Source: Paraburkholderia oxyphila NBRC 105797
Lineage (GTDB): Bacteria > Pseudomonadota > Gammaproteobacteria > Burkholderiales > Burkholderiaceae
Direction of reading: 5' to 3'
Assembly (NCBI RefSeq): GCF_000685075.1
Contig: NZ_BAYD01000040.1
Span: 1-64,000 of the forward strand
DNA: 64,000 nt
Shown: piece after piece, positions 25,019-34,694 of the stretch
Numbering within the stretch: the first letter of the stretch is position 1
How the letters are laid out: every line of letters begins with the position of its first letter
Program-made: the position numbers and the translations under genes
Notes under the pieces: generated by a model
What the model was told of the DNA's origin: nothing
What the model saw: only the letters and a program-made list of their open reading frames with translations
Database searches by the model: none

Positions 25019-27994
25019 ATGAAAACTCGTGGCGCCCCACCCCGGTACGATCTTAACGTCCTGCTCGCGCTTGAACACCGCATCAAAAGCGCCACGCGTG
25101 CCGAGGTGAAGTTCGACGCGGGCTCGCGGGCAGCCTACGCATCGGAAGCGTCGAATTACCGTCAGGTGCCCCTTGGCGTCGTCGTGCCACGCACGATCGA
25201 CGACGTCGTCGAGATCATGCGCGCTTGCCATGATGCCGGCGTACCCGTGTTGACGCGCGGCGCGGGCACATCGATGTGCGGCCAGTCCGTCAATGTGGCG
25301 GTCGTGATCGAGGCGTCCAGGTATCTCACCGGCATTGAAGCGATCGACGTTGCCGGGCGCGTGGCGACCGTACAGCCTGGCGTGATCTGCGATCAGTTGA
25401 AGGACGCCGCAGCCGTTCACGGACTCACGTTCGGGCCCGACCCGGCTACCCATAGCCGCTGCACGATCGGCGGGATGGTAGGCAATAATTCATGCGGCGC
25501 CCATTCGGTGATGGCGGGCAAGACCGCCGAAAACATCGAAGCACTTGAAATTCTGACCTACGACGGGGCACGCTTCTGGGTTGGCCCCACCGACAATGAA
25601 GCCCTGGCGGAGCATCTGGCCGCCGGCGGCCGCCGTGCCGAGATCGTCACCGCCCTGCTGAAGCTGGTCGAGCAATATGGCGATGCAATCCGCGCGGGGT
25701 TCCCCAGCTTGAAACGTCGCGTATCCGGCTACAGCCTGGACCAGTTGTTGCCCGAAAACGGCTTTAACATTGCCCGCGCGCTGGTCGGCTCGGAGGGCAC
25801 CTGTGTCTCGGTGCTGCGAGCCAAAACCGCGCTCGTGACCAATCCGTCATATCGTAACCTGGTCGTATTCGGCTTTCCGACGATCTTTGACGCCGCGGAC
25901 TGCGTTCCGCAGTTGCTCCCCCTCGGCCCGATCGCGATGGAAGGGCTCGACACAGGCATCGTCGGGGGCTTGAGAGAGCGCGGGCTCGCGCTAGCTGATA
26001 TCGCTGAATTGCCTCAGGGCAACGCCTGGCTGATGGTCGAATTCGGTGCGTCGAGCGAAGCGGAATGCGCGGCGCTGGCGGAACGCGCGGCAGCGCTCGC
26101 ACCGTTCCTGCCTGGCCAGCCTGCAGCGCGTGTCGTGACCGAATCCGGCCTCATGAAGCGCCTGTGGTCGGTGCGCGAAACCGGCGCTTCGGCGACTTCA
26201 ATCGGTGACGATCCGTCAAAGCCGGATCCGGTGGTCGGCTGGGAGGATGCCGCCGTCGAGCCACGCCTCCTCGGCGCCTATCTGCGTGAATTCTCGGCGC
26301 TGGTCGAGCACTATGGCTACACGACGAACCTGTATGGCCACTTCGGCGACGGCTGCATCCACTCGCGTATCACCTTCGATCTGCGTGACGCGCGAGGCAT
26401 TCAAAGGTGGCGCGAGTTTCTCGTCGAAGCCGCGCAACTGGTCATCAAATACGAAGGCTCGCTGTCCGGCGAGCATGGCGATGGACAGGCCAAAGGCGAA
26501 TTGCTGTCCCTGATGTACTCACCCGAGCTGATGGACGCGTTTCGCGCATTCAAGGCGATCTGGGATCCGCAAGGCCGCATGAATCCCGGCAAGCTGATCG
26601 ATGCGATGCCGGTCGACGAGAACCTCCGTCTTGGCCCAACCTACCGGCGGGTCGAAACCGCCAGCCATTTCAGCTTTGGCAACCTGAGCGGCGCGGACAG
26701 TTTCGCGCGCGCGACCGAACGCTGCATCGGCATGGGCAAGTGCCGCTCGCTTGAAGGCGGAACCATGTGCCCGAGCTTTCGCGCCACCCATGAAGAGCAA
26801 TACTCCACGCGTGGGCGCGCACGGCTGCTCTTCGAATTGCTCAAAGGCGAGGTCATCGAGGACGGCTGGCAAAGCGAAGCGGTCAAGGATTCACTCGACC
26901 ACTGCCTCGCCTGCAAGGGCTGCCGCAGCGACTGTCCGACCCATGTCGATATTGCGACATACAAGAGCCATTTCCTGTACGAGCACTTCAAGACCCGGCG
27001 CCGCCCGCTGATGGACGCGATGATCGGACGCATTGGCACGTGGCTGCCGGCGGCGACACATATGAGCGGCGCGCTCAATCGCCTGATGCGCAATCGTACC
27101 CTGCGCAAGCTGGTGAAGTATGCCGGCCTTGCCGACGGTGTGCCATTTCCGTCGATTGCGAGGCAAAGCTTCCGGAACAGCGCGACTGCCAGGCAATTGC
27201 TGGCATCGGACCACACCAGCCGTCAAGCCGCGAACGCTCGCGTGTTCCTGTGGACAGATACATTCAACAACGGCTTTTCCCCTGCTGTACTGGAAGCCGC
27301 AGTCCGGGTATTGCGCACGCACGGATTTGTCGTCCAGCTTTTGAGCCGGCAGATCTGCTGCGGCCGACCGTTCTACGACGCGGGCATGCTCGACCACGCC
27401 CGCGACAATCTGCAGAGGATCATGACGGCCATGAGCGACGTGATCGACGCGCAAACACCCGTCGTCGTCCTTGAACCCAGTTGCCTGTCCGTGTTTCGTG
27501 ACGAGCTTCGCGCGCTATTTCCGCAGGATGCCCGCGCGTCGGCATTGGCGCGATCGGTCAAGACGCTGGCTGAACTTCTGCAGGAGAGGGGCGTCGCGTT
27601 GCCGCGACTCGACGAATCGGTGCACGTGCATGGCCACTGCCACCAAAAAGCCTGCGGTGGCATGCAGGCCGAAGCAGCGTTGCTCAGGCATACGACCGGG
27701 GACCGCGGCGTCCTGCCTACCGGCTGCTGTGGAATGGCCGGCGCATACGGCTATCACACACGTACGGCCGACGTCGCGAAGACGGTGGCCGAGTCGGAAC
27801 TCGTCCCTGTGCTCAACAAGTTGCCGGATGGGGCGGTGATTGTCAGCGATGGCTTCAGTTGCCGGTCGCAAATTCGCAATACGACTGGCCGAACCGCGAT
27901 CCATCTTGCCCAATGGCTCGACCGCCGCGGCCGCCATGACCTGCCACACGAGCAGCCACTGGCGACGGCCACCGAACAGCAGGGGGAAGCGTGA
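25019..27994 (+). CDS. FAD-binding and 4Fe-4S 2-hydroxyacid dehydrogenase (YdiJ type)
   Basis: This protein of about 991 residues fuses three parts. First is an FAD-binding PCMH domain (about 45-270, TRGAGTSMCGQSVN and GGMVGNNSCGAHS) with its FAD-oxidase C-terminal domain (about 270-540, LYGHFGDGCIHSR). Second is a ferredoxin-like region with CIGMGKCRSLEGGTMCP and CLACKGCRSDCPTHVD (about 570-650). Third are CCG repeats that probably bind a non-cubane cluster. YdiJ-like enzymes oxidise D-2-hydroxyacids such as D-2-hydroxyglutarate or D-lactate and pass electrons to the membrane. The ATG at 25019 is chosen; an earlier TTG at 24956 adds 21 unusual residues. It probably removes a 2-hydroxyacid by-product of the pathway. 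Confidence 0.9.
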   Translation: MKTRGAPPRYDLNVLLALEHRIKSATRAEVKFDAGSRAAYASEASNYRQVPLGVVVPRTIDDVVEIMRACHDAGVPVLTRGAGTSMCGQSVNVAVVIEASRYLTGIEAIDVAGRVATVQPGVICDQLKDAAAVHGLTFGPDPATHSRCTIGGMVGNNSCGAHSVMAGKTAENIEALEILTYDGARFWVGPTDNEALAEHLAAGGRRAEIVTALLKLVEQYGDAIRAGFPSLKRRVSGYSLDQLLPENGFNIARALVGSEGTCVSVLRAKTALVTNPSYRNLVVFGFPTIFDAADCVPQLLPLGPIAMEGLDTGIVGGLRERGLALADIAELPQGNAWLMVEFGASSEAECAALAERAAALAPFLPGQPAARVVTESGLMKRLWSVRETGASATSIGDDPSKPDPVVGWEDAAVEPRLLGAYLREFSALVEHYGYTTNLYGHFGDGCIHSRITFDLRDARGIQRWREFLVEAAQLVIKYEGSLSGEHGDGQAKGELLSLMYSPELMDAFRAFKAIWDPQGRMNPGKLIDAMPVDENLRLGPTYRRVETASHFSFGNLSGADSFARATERCIGMGKCRSLEGGTMCPSFRATHEEQYSTRGRARLLFELLKGEVIEDGWQSEAVKDSLDHCLACKGCRSDCPTHVDIATYKSHFLYEHFKTRRRPLMDAMIGRIGTWLPAATHMSGALNRLMRNRTLRKLVKYAGLADGVPFPSIARQSFRNSATARQLLASDHTSRQAANARVFLWTDTFNNGFSPAVLEAAVRVLRTHGFVVQLLSRQICCGRPFYDAGMLDHARDNLQRIMTAMSDVIDAQTPVVVLEPSCLSVFRDELRALFPQDARASALARSVKTLAELLQERGVALPRLDESVHVHGHCHQKACGGMQAEAALLRHTTGDRGVLPTGCCGMAGAYGYHTRTADVAKTVAESELVPVLNKLPDGAVIVSDGFSCRSQIRNTTGRTAIHLAQWLDRRGRHDLPHEQPLATATEQQGEA

Positions 27995-28207
27995 ATGACG
28001 TGATCCTCGCGAGCGTCGGCGCGCCTGCCTTGTCGGGCAGCGGCCGTATCTGAGGTTCGAGCGCGTCGAGAAGATGTTCGACGAAGTAGTCGGAAAGCTC
28101 GCCATGCGGGCAGCGCTGTGACGTACATACCAACGAAGAATCCGACCGGATCGCTGCGCAAAAGCCGCATCGAGCCGGCTCTTGTGAAAACCGATGGAGA
28201 ACTTCCC

Positions 28208-29680
28208 ATGTCTCTCAAACTCACACGCGGCGATCTGATGCGCAGCCAAAACCTCATCGGCGGCAAGTGGGTCGACGCCGCGGGCGCGGCACGCTTCCCG
28301 GTGACGAATCCGGCAACTGGCGAGACGATCGTCGAGGTGGCGAACAGCACTGCGGCAGACGCACGTGCCGCTGCCGATGCAGCTGCCAAGGCGTTCAAGG
28401 ACTGGCGCGATCGCTTGCCCAGGGAGCGCGCGGAGATCCTGCGCCGCTGGCACGCATTGATCGTCGCAACTTCGGAAGACCTCGCGAAGCTGATGTCGAT
28501 GGAGCAAGGCAAGCCGATGGCCGAAAGCCGCGGCGAGGTAGCCTACGGCGCATCCTATGTCGCGTGGTTCGCGGACGAAGCCACCCGCATTTACGGTGAT
28601 CTGATTCCACAGCAGCAACGCGGCAAGCGCATGAGCGCAATCAAGGAGCCGGTGGGCATCGTCGCAGCCATCACACCATGGAACTTTCCTCTTGCCATGA
28701 TTGCGCGCAAGATCGCACCCGCTCTCGCGGCCGGTTGCACGGTCGTGGCAAAACCCGCTGAAGACACACCGCTCACCGCGCTTGCGCTCGCTGCTCTGGC
28801 ACAGGAAGCTGGCGTGCCGGACGGTGTGCTGAACATGCTGTCAGCGTCACGCGAGTATGGAATCGAGGCGGTAGCGGACTGGCTTTCAGACGAGCGTATC
28901 CGCAAGATCACTTTCACCGGCTCGACCGCGGTAGGCAAGCATCTCGCACGCGAATCCGCCGGCACCCTCAAAAAGCTGTCGCTCGAACTCGGCGGCAACG
29001 CACCGTTCATCGTCTTCGACGACGCCGATCTGGACGCCGCGGTGACTGGCGTGATGGCGGCGAAATTCCGCAATGGCGGGCAAACCTGTGTGTGCCCCAA
29101 CCGCATTTACGTGCAGGCGGGCGTCTATGGCCGCTTCGCCGATCTGCTGAGCAAGCGGGTTGCTGCGCTGAAGGTCGCGCCAGCAACGGATCCCGACGCG
29201 CAAATCGGGCCGATGATCAATGCCCGTGCGATCGACAAGATTGCCCTTCACGTCGACGACGCCGTGAGCCATGGCGCCAGCGTTCTGGTTGGCGGCAAGC
29301 GCCTGACGGAACTTGGCGCGAACTACTACGCGCCGACCGTTCTGGCGGGAGCGAAAGATGGCATGCTGGTTTGCAGCGAAGAGACGTTCGGGCCCGTCGC
29401 CCCGCTTTTCCGCTTCGAAGACGAAGCCGAAGCCATTCGTTTCGCAAACGACACACCCTTTGGCCTGGCCGCGTATTTCTACACCCGGGATATCCGCCGC
29501 ATCGAGCGAGTGGGACGCCAGCTGGAAGCCGGCGTAATCGGCGTCAACGAAGGGGCAGTTGCCAGCGAAGCGGCGCCGTTCGGCGGCGTCAAGGAATCGG
29601 GCTACGGGCGGGAAGGCTCGAAGTACGGTCTCGACGATTACCTGTCGATCAAGTATCTCTGCCAGGGCGGTCTCGACTGA
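28208..29680 (+). CDS. gabD: Succinate-semialdehyde dehydrogenase (NADP+) type
   Basis: This 490-residue aldehyde dehydrogenase has ITPWNFPLA (Asn about 159), LELGGNAPFIVFDDADLD (Glu about 260) and the GabD-type catalytic loop GGQTCVCPNR with nucleophile Cys 294 and a nearby second Cys 296. The two-Cys loop is the redox switch seen in many succinate-semialdehyde dehydrogenases. It would turn the semialdehyde made by the aminotransferase into a dicarboxylate for the TCA cycle. GGAGA precedes the ATG at 28208. The 213 bp upstream hold no recognisable gene. Confidence 0.9.
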   Translation: MSLKLTRGDLMRSQNLIGGKWVDAAGAARFPVTNPATGETIVEVANSTAADARAAADAAAKAFKDWRDRLPRERAEILRRWHALIVATSEDLAKLMSMEQGKPMAESRGEVAYGASYVAWFADEATRIYGDLIPQQQRGKRMSAIKEPVGIVAAITPWNFPLAMIARKIAPALAAGCTVVAKPAEDTPLTALALAALAQEAGVPDGVLNMLSASREYGIEAVADWLSDERIRKITFTGSTAVGKHLARESAGTLKKLSLELGGNAPFIVFDDADLDAAVTGVMAAKFRNGGQTCVCPNRIYVQAGVYGRFADLLSKRVAALKVAPATDPDAQIGPMINARAIDKIALHVDDAVSHGASVLVGGKRLTELGANYYAPTVLAGAKDGMLVCSEETFGPVAPLFRFEDEAEAIRFANDTPFGLAAYFYTRDIRRIERVGRQLEAGVIGVNEGAVASEAAPFGGVKESGYGREGSKYGLDDYLSIKYLCQGGLD

Positions 29681-29869
29681 ACTGGCTGAACAAGGGTCGT
29701 GCGGGGCCATGCTGTGGCCCACCCAGGAATGACCGTACTCCTGCATCTCGTGCAACAACTCGCAGCCGTCAGAGCTGGAACGCGACAAGACAGACGCGCG
29801 TTCCAGTCTCGCCGTCAGTGCAGCCTCGCGGCCCAATACGCTCTACATATCCGAAGGAAAGGCTTGTCC

Positions 29870-30517
29870 GTGCCCATCACCTACAGACACTTCACTGACA
29901 ACGACGTCTCGTCTGCGCAAGCTCTCACGGCCAGACACAAGTGGCCGCTTCGCGCGGAGGACTGGCGCTTCATGGCGCGAGCAGGCACAGGGTTCGTCGC
30001 GCTCGACGGCAGCGCCGTGATCGGCGCCGCGCTGTGCTGGACACATGGCGCGACATTCGCGTCCCTGGGGATGGTCACCGTCTCGCCGGCATACCGCCGG
30101 CGTGGCCTGGGCAGGAAGCTGACAAAGCTCGCGCTCGAAGCTCTCGGTTCGCGGGTTACCTTCGTGCATGCGACAGACACCGGGCGTTCCCTCCACGAAA
30201 AGCTGGGCTTCCGCGTGGCCGGCAAGATCGACCAGCATCAAGGCGCCGCATTCCAGCCGCCCCTCATTGCGCTGCCGAGCGGGGAACGATTGCGGCCACT
30301 CTGCGCCAGCGACATGACGCGGCTCGTGGAACTTGCGCGGCGCGCGAGCGGGCTCGACCGGAGCAAGATCCTGCCCGATCTGGTCAGAAACGCCGACGGC
30401 ATCGCGCTCGATCGCGGTGGTGAATTGATCGGCTTCTCGCTGTTCCGCCGTTTTGGCAGCGGACGCACAATCGGCCCGGTCATCGCGCCCCATATAGTCA
30501 ACGAGGCACTTTGCTGA
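29870..30517 (+). CDS. GNAT-family protein, C-terminally shortened
   Basis: This protein has about 215 residues. The N-terminal GNAT domain has the acetyl-CoA-binding motif VSPAYRRRGLGRKLTKLALE (about 72-91) and the ATDTGRSLHEKLGF segment. A second, YitH-type domain begins near residue 125 (RLRPLCASDMTRLVELARRA). It stops at IGPVIAPHIVNEALC, where relatives as I recall them continue for about 80 more residues, so the second domain looks cut. The GTG at 29870 with GGAAAGG upstream is the likely start. The GhrA gene begins 6 bp later. It may still acetylate an amine through the first domain, but function is uncertain. Confidence 0.7.
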   Translation: MPITYRHFTDNDVSSAQALTARHKWPLRAEDWRFMARAGTGFVALDGSAVIGAALCWTHGATFASLGMVTVSPAYRRRGLGRKLTKLALEALGSRVTFVHATDTGRSLHEKLGFRVAGKIDQHQGAAFQPPLIALPSGERLRPLCASDMTRLVELARRASGLDRSKILPDLVRNADGIALDRGGELIGFSLFRRFGSGRTIGPVIAPHIVNEALC

Positions 30518-30523
30518 CACGCC

Positions 30524-31450
30524 ATGACTTTTCTCTACAAGGCTGATCCCACACGCGGCGCCCAGTGGGCAGCGCTCTTTGCGCAGAAAGCGCCCGATGT
30601 ACCGTTTCGCATCTGGCCCGACGTCGGCGATCCGGCCGAGATCCGTTACCTGGCCGCCTGGCAACCGCCGGAAGACCCGGCCCGCACGCTGCCGAATCTC
30701 GAAGTCGTGTTTTCGATCGGTGCAGGGGTCGACCAGTTCGACCTGTCCGGCGTGCCGGAGCACGTGCCGGTGGTCCGGATGATCGAACCGGGCATCGTCG
30801 AAGGGATGGTCGAATATGTAACCCAAGCAGTACTGACGCTGCATCGCGATCTGTTCGTCTATGCGAATCAACAACAACAACAGATCTGGCGCGAAGCACC
30901 AGTGCGCGCTGCGGCGTCGCGGCGGGTCGGGGTGCTTGGTCTGGGCGTGCTCGGCGTCGCCGTGCTGGAGCGACTGCGGCTTTTCGGCTTCGAGTGCGCG
31001 GGCTGGAGCCGGTCGCCACGGCAAATATCCGGCGTCCAGTGTTACGCGGGCGCCAATGCGCTCGATGCCTTTGTGGCGCGCACTGACATCCTGATCTGTC
31101 TGTTGCCCCTGACGCCCGCCACGCGTGGCATTCTGAATGCAAGGCTGTTCGCGAATCTACCGCACGGGGCCTCCTTGATCCAGACAGGGCGCGGCCCTCA
31201 TCTTGTGCAGGAAGACCTGCTTACCGCGCTCGATAGCGGTCAAGTTGAACATGCCATTCTCGATGTGACCGACCCCGAGCCGTTGCCCGCAGGACATCCG
31301 CTCTGGAGTCACCCGCGGGTACGCGTCACCCCGCATATCGCGAGCGTCACGCGCCCCGAAACGGCCGTCGACGTTGTGCTGGAGAATTTGCGCCGCCATC
31401 GTGCGGGGCTGACCATGCTTGGGCAAATCGATCGTACTCGGGGGTATTAG
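30524..31450 (+). CDS. ghrA: Glyoxylate/hydroxypyruvate reductase A
   Basis: This 308-residue D-2-hydroxyacid dehydrogenase of the GhrA group has the NAD(P) motif GVLGLGVLGVAVLE (about 134-147), Arg in IQTGRGPHL (about 228), Glu in DPEPLPAGHP (about 254) and catalytic His in VTPHIASVT (about 275). It reduces glyoxylate or hydroxypyruvate with NADPH. It starts 6 bp after the GNAT gene and is the last gene of the plus-strand arm. With the YdiJ-like dehydrogenase it could interconvert 2-oxo- and 2-hydroxyacids. The physiological substrate in this cluster is not shown by the sequence. Confidence 0.88.
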   Translation: MTFLYKADPTRGAQWAALFAQKAPDVPFRIWPDVGDPAEIRYLAAWQPPEDPARTLPNLEVVFSIGAGVDQFDLSGVPEHVPVVRMIEPGIVEGMVEYVTQAVLTLHRDLFVYANQQQQQIWREAPVRAAASRRVGVLGLGVLGVAVLERLRLFGFECAGWSRSPRQISGVQCYAGANALDAFVARTDILICLLPLTPATRGILNARLFANLPHGASLIQTGRGPHLVQEDLLTALDSGQVEHAILDVTDPEPLPAGHPLWSHPRVRVTPHIASVTRPETAVDVVLENLRRHRAGLTMLGQIDRTRGY

Positions 31451-32132
31451 CGTCCAAGTTCAAGCATGAAGTAGTACTAATCGCTTATGCAGAACATCTG
31501 GTTAAACTCGACCAGTTGCGCTTTCCCTCGGTGCAATGTGTCTGGTGCAACTCCCGAGATAGTTCGCCAGCGTACCGCCTGCCTTCAACCAGAATCCGAG
31601 CCGCGTCGGTTGCACAAAAGTCCGCCTGCCCGTTGAGATCGCGGAACTTGCCTCGGTAGATACCAGTGACCGGATCGAATCCACCACGGCTTCGTAGCCG
31701 TTGATCATTACCGGGTGAATCCACGGCGGCGATCGGCCATGACGAGCATAGCCGTGAAGCACCACGGCCTCCATCAACGTCCGCTTTGTCCTGATCAGTA
31801 TCAGAATGCATTGATTAGCTACGTCGTCTTGTAAGCAGGTCTGCCACGCCGGCACGGGTGGCAATTTCCCAGATATATCCGCGGGAATAATCGACACCGA
31901 AAGCTGCGCGATTATTGAGGACCGGACTATCCTCAAAACGACATCAGTCACCAGGCAATTTCTATCCAGTACCGCGTGGAACCATTGGCTCAAGCGAATT
32001 TACAACATTAAATATCTGATGCTTGAGCACTCCATGTAAATGCAGCATAACCATCGCGGAAATTGCGTATCCACCCACTACGTGTAGGTTAACCGGCAGA
32101 TCGTGCGCCGTCTCTTTTGCTGGGGCTCGAAG
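31451..32132. other. Unassigned region after ghrA
   Basis: A minus-strand frame of 163 codons (31502-31993) and an overlapping one of 108 codons (31485-31811) are open, but neither has a recognised domain or a good ribosome binding site. They may be decayed genes. CTACGTGTAG at 32078-32087 is a short palindrome of unknown meaning. Confidence 0.35.
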
Positions 32133-32468
32133 ATGAGCGAGTATCGTGATCGGCGGCAGAATAAACAGGCCAAACTATCTGAGCGATCGAATCAAACCTT
32201 CGGTTTGAAGGCAACACCTGAACTGATTGCTCGCATTGACGCGAACCGAGCAAACTCAGACCTCGTATTTCTTGCACGCTTTATTACCTGTTTCCCGGAG
32301 ATTGAAGCGAACCACGCGAACCCGCAACAGTTTGCCGGCTTCGTATTTGCGACTCTACGAGGTATCGGCGCTTTTGGGCTATTCGACATCGCGCAGGACG
32401 AGACAGAGGGACAACTGGAAGTGCTGGTCCAGGTGATCGTCGAGGCGGGAAGCCTACGTTGGGTGTGA
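32133..32468 (+). CDS. Hypothetical protein
   Basis: This protein of about 111 residues has no signal peptide, no membrane segment and no motif I recognise. The N-terminus is polar and basic (EYRDRRQNKQAKLSERSNQ); the middle holds FGLKATPELIARIDANRA and the C-terminus is mildly hydrophobic. The ATG at 32133 is chosen because a longer frame from 32103 lacks a ribosome binding site; the support at 32133 is also weak. It stands alone between unassigned DNA and the OprB-like porin. It may be a genuine orphan or a chance frame. Confidence 0.4.
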   Translation: MSEYRDRRQNKQAKLSERSNQTFGLKATPELIARIDANRANSDLVFLARFITCFPEIEANHANPQQFAGFVFATLRGIGAFGLFDIAQDETEGQLEVLVQVIVEAGSLRWV

Positions 32469-32629
32469 AGAAGACCACCGGGGCAGGACCTCACTGGAGT
32501 TCCGGACTCTGTGCTGCCACGCACATCTTCGCGTTATCCGCGTAAAGCTTCCTTTTCCAGTGACAGTCCCCAAAATAGCTCGCGCCCGGGAAAGCCCCTG
32601 CCAGCGCGGTCGCATGCAGCCGCCCGGAA

Positions 32630-34228
32630 TCAGTGATCGGTCAGTCCGAGCATTTTGTCGAAGAAGACAATCGCCAACACCCCCACGGTATAGCCGTTCT
32701 TCGGCGTTCCCGCATACGCCGGGTTGCCCCAAGTGTTCGTATTCCAGGTGCGCATGACGTATGGACTCAAGAGAACACTTCGGGTAAGCGCGATGTTGGC
32801 ATCTAACCTCAGGCCGTATTGGGTCCGTCCTACGGTATAGCCCGTGCCACCGGCCGCCAGGTTCTGCTCCTTCAAATACACCTGCTCGTGCGGTGTCAAC
32901 GTGGCCCAGTTAAACGACAGCGATACGCTGTCGTGCGGTCTACTGCGCAGCGGCGCTTCGACGATCACGCCGGCGCTTCCGGTCATCTCGAGCCCGGTGC
33001 TGGAGTGAGAATCGAAGCTTCCCGTCGCAGTCGCAAACAGCGATACGGCAGTCGGATCGGACGCGCCAGCCTTGCCGCCATCCGGGCGATACACCACCTG
33101 CCGGCCACCGAAATAGATCCCCGAGGTGCCTTTATGCGTGCCGAGCGTAAGCGGATCGATCTGGGTACTCGTGTTGTGGTAGAACATGAGTTCGTACGTT
33201 TTGGGCCAAGGATCTGTGCGGTACGTCGTACGGTACGCGAGGTCCGCGAGATAGACGTTGCTGTCTGGCACGCTGTCAGTCCACTCCCAACCGTTGGTGA
33301 ACGGGAACGCCGGATTTGAACGCCACACGCCGCCCTGAATCGACCACGCCGGCGTCAGGTTGTAGCGCACGCGGCCGCCCCAATTCACGTAGATCGGCGG
33401 GTTCATGCCGGCGTTATGCTGCAGAATCAGACTCTGACAGCCGAAGCCCTGGTTGCAGACGGGCGTGGCGAAATACAAGCCAGAATTGGTCTTGCCGAAT
33501 TCGACGTCGAGTCTGTCGTGAAAAGCCTTCTGCTCCCAGGTCAGCAACGCAAGATGTGCAACCTTGGGCACGTACGGACCCACGTTGGCCAGCACGTCGC
33601 CCACCTGCGTCCCCCAGTCGAGGTTGACCCGGAACGGTACGAACAACTCCTGAAAATGGAGTGTGGCGCCGGGGAAACCTGCGATCTTCTGCATGTCGAA
33701 ATCGCCGCCGGCGGCAATGAACGTCAGCGCCTCGTGGTTGCCGGTTTCCTGTCCCACGCTCGGATTAGTGAGGTACATCTGCACCAGATTCAATGTTGGC
33801 GTGAAACCCCAGTCGTTCAGCATCTGCCCTATGCCCGACAGCGGCCCCTGGCGCACACCTTCGGGTGCGGACGGCTGCGCGTCGTCGGCATGGGGCACGG
33901 CAAGCTGGTCAGTCTTTGGCACACCTTGCTGCATCGCCGGACGATCCGTCGACACCAGTTTGACCGGACCGCTTTCCTGGGCAGCGTCAAATCCGCGTTC
34001 CCCGCTCGCTACACGCTGTGCGCGGGAATCCGGCACCCCGTCCCCTTTCGTCGGCGTAGTGGTAGTTCCCGCGGCCGAAGTATCCACCGGCTCAGCCGTC
34101 GCTGCAGTCGGTGTGGTTTGGGCCAAGGCCGTCGCGCCACTCGTGAACATCACCGCCGATACGATCGCCGAGAGCGACCGCAGCACCGCTTTATTGCCTT
34201 GAAAGAACTCCCACCCGCTCGATGACAT
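32630..34228 (-). CDS. OprB-family carbohydrate-selective porin
   Basis: This outer-membrane protein of 532 residues has a signal peptide (about 1-37, ending ALAQ). A low-complexity Thr/Ala/Gln-rich linker runs to about residue 125, and then a beta-barrel with OprB features such as VEFGKTNSGLYFATPVCNQG, VNWGGRVRYNLTPAWSIQGG and a C-terminal FFDKMLGLTDH. OprB porins take up sugars and polyols. AGGAGA precedes the ATG. It stands alone with no sugar transporter nearby. The final residue is His, not the usual aromatic. Confidence 0.85.
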   Translation of the reverse strand: MSSSGWEFFQGNKAVLRSLSAIVSAVMFTSGATALAQTTPTAATAEPVDTSAAGTTTTPTKGDGVPDSRAQRVASGERGFDAAQESGPVKLVSTDRPAMQQGVPKTDQLAVPHADDAQPSAPEGVRQGPLSGIGQMLNDWGFTPTLNLVQMYLTNPSVGQETGNHEALTFIAAGGDFDMQKIAGFPGATLHFQELFVPFRVNLDWGTQVGDVLANVGPYVPKVAHLALLTWEQKAFHDRLDVEFGKTNSGLYFATPVCNQGFGCQSLILQHNAGMNPPIYVNWGGRVRYNLTPAWSIQGGVWRSNPAFPFTNGWEWTDSVPDSNVYLADLAYRTTYRTDPWPKTYELMFYHNTSTQIDPLTLGTHKGTSGIYFGGRQVVYRPDGGKAGASDPTAVSLFATATGSFDSHSSTGLEMTGSAGVIVEAPLRSRPHDSVSLSFNWATLTPHEQVYLKEQNLAAGGTGYTVGRTQYGLRLDANIALTRSVLLSPYVMRTWNTNTWGNPAYAGTPKNGYTVGVLAIVFFDKMLGLTDH

Positions 34229-34694
34229 TTATCGTCTCCTAATTTTTTATCAAACCCGTCTACCATCTCTCGACGTAGATGTGCAGTGTTTCGCGTAACT
34301 CGTGCGGAAACGCGAATCTCGCCGCCTACCTGGGCGGTCGCACAATCCGTCGGCAACTCGCAGGCTTCGGCACGAAGTTGCCCAAACCCGTAATGGTTGC
34401 CGTACAGATTAGCCTTCGACTCCATCGGCGCAGGCGGCACCTGGCTGTGGCATACAACGACGTAGCCGGATCGCTGCGGGAAATGCCCGCGCAGTATGCC
34501 CACCATCTCGCGCCTCAACCTCGAGCATGGCGCCGCGGGCTGATTGGTTCGAGCGCCGAACGTGATTCACCGGTCAATATCTGTTTATTAAGCTTAACTA
34601 ATCGATATGCATGTATTCCGCTCTTCCGCTAGTCACGCCCCCCACGGACCAACTAGTTCATTGAACCAAGGAATTCGCACCGCGCAGCGCAACG
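34229..34694. other. Intergenic between OprB porin and IS630 remnant
   Basis: This gap contains the porin promoter region on the minus strand. No gene is supported. TTAAGCTTAA at 34588-34597 is a perfect 10-bp palindrome. The 5' boundary of the IS630 element is not clear because no terminal repeat could be matched. Confidence 0.35.

Noticed and set aside
28000-28115. Possible relic of an ABC ATPase (YLRFERVEKMFDEVVG)
   Set aside because: Only about 20 residues resemble the N-terminus of polyamine ABC ATPases; too short to support.
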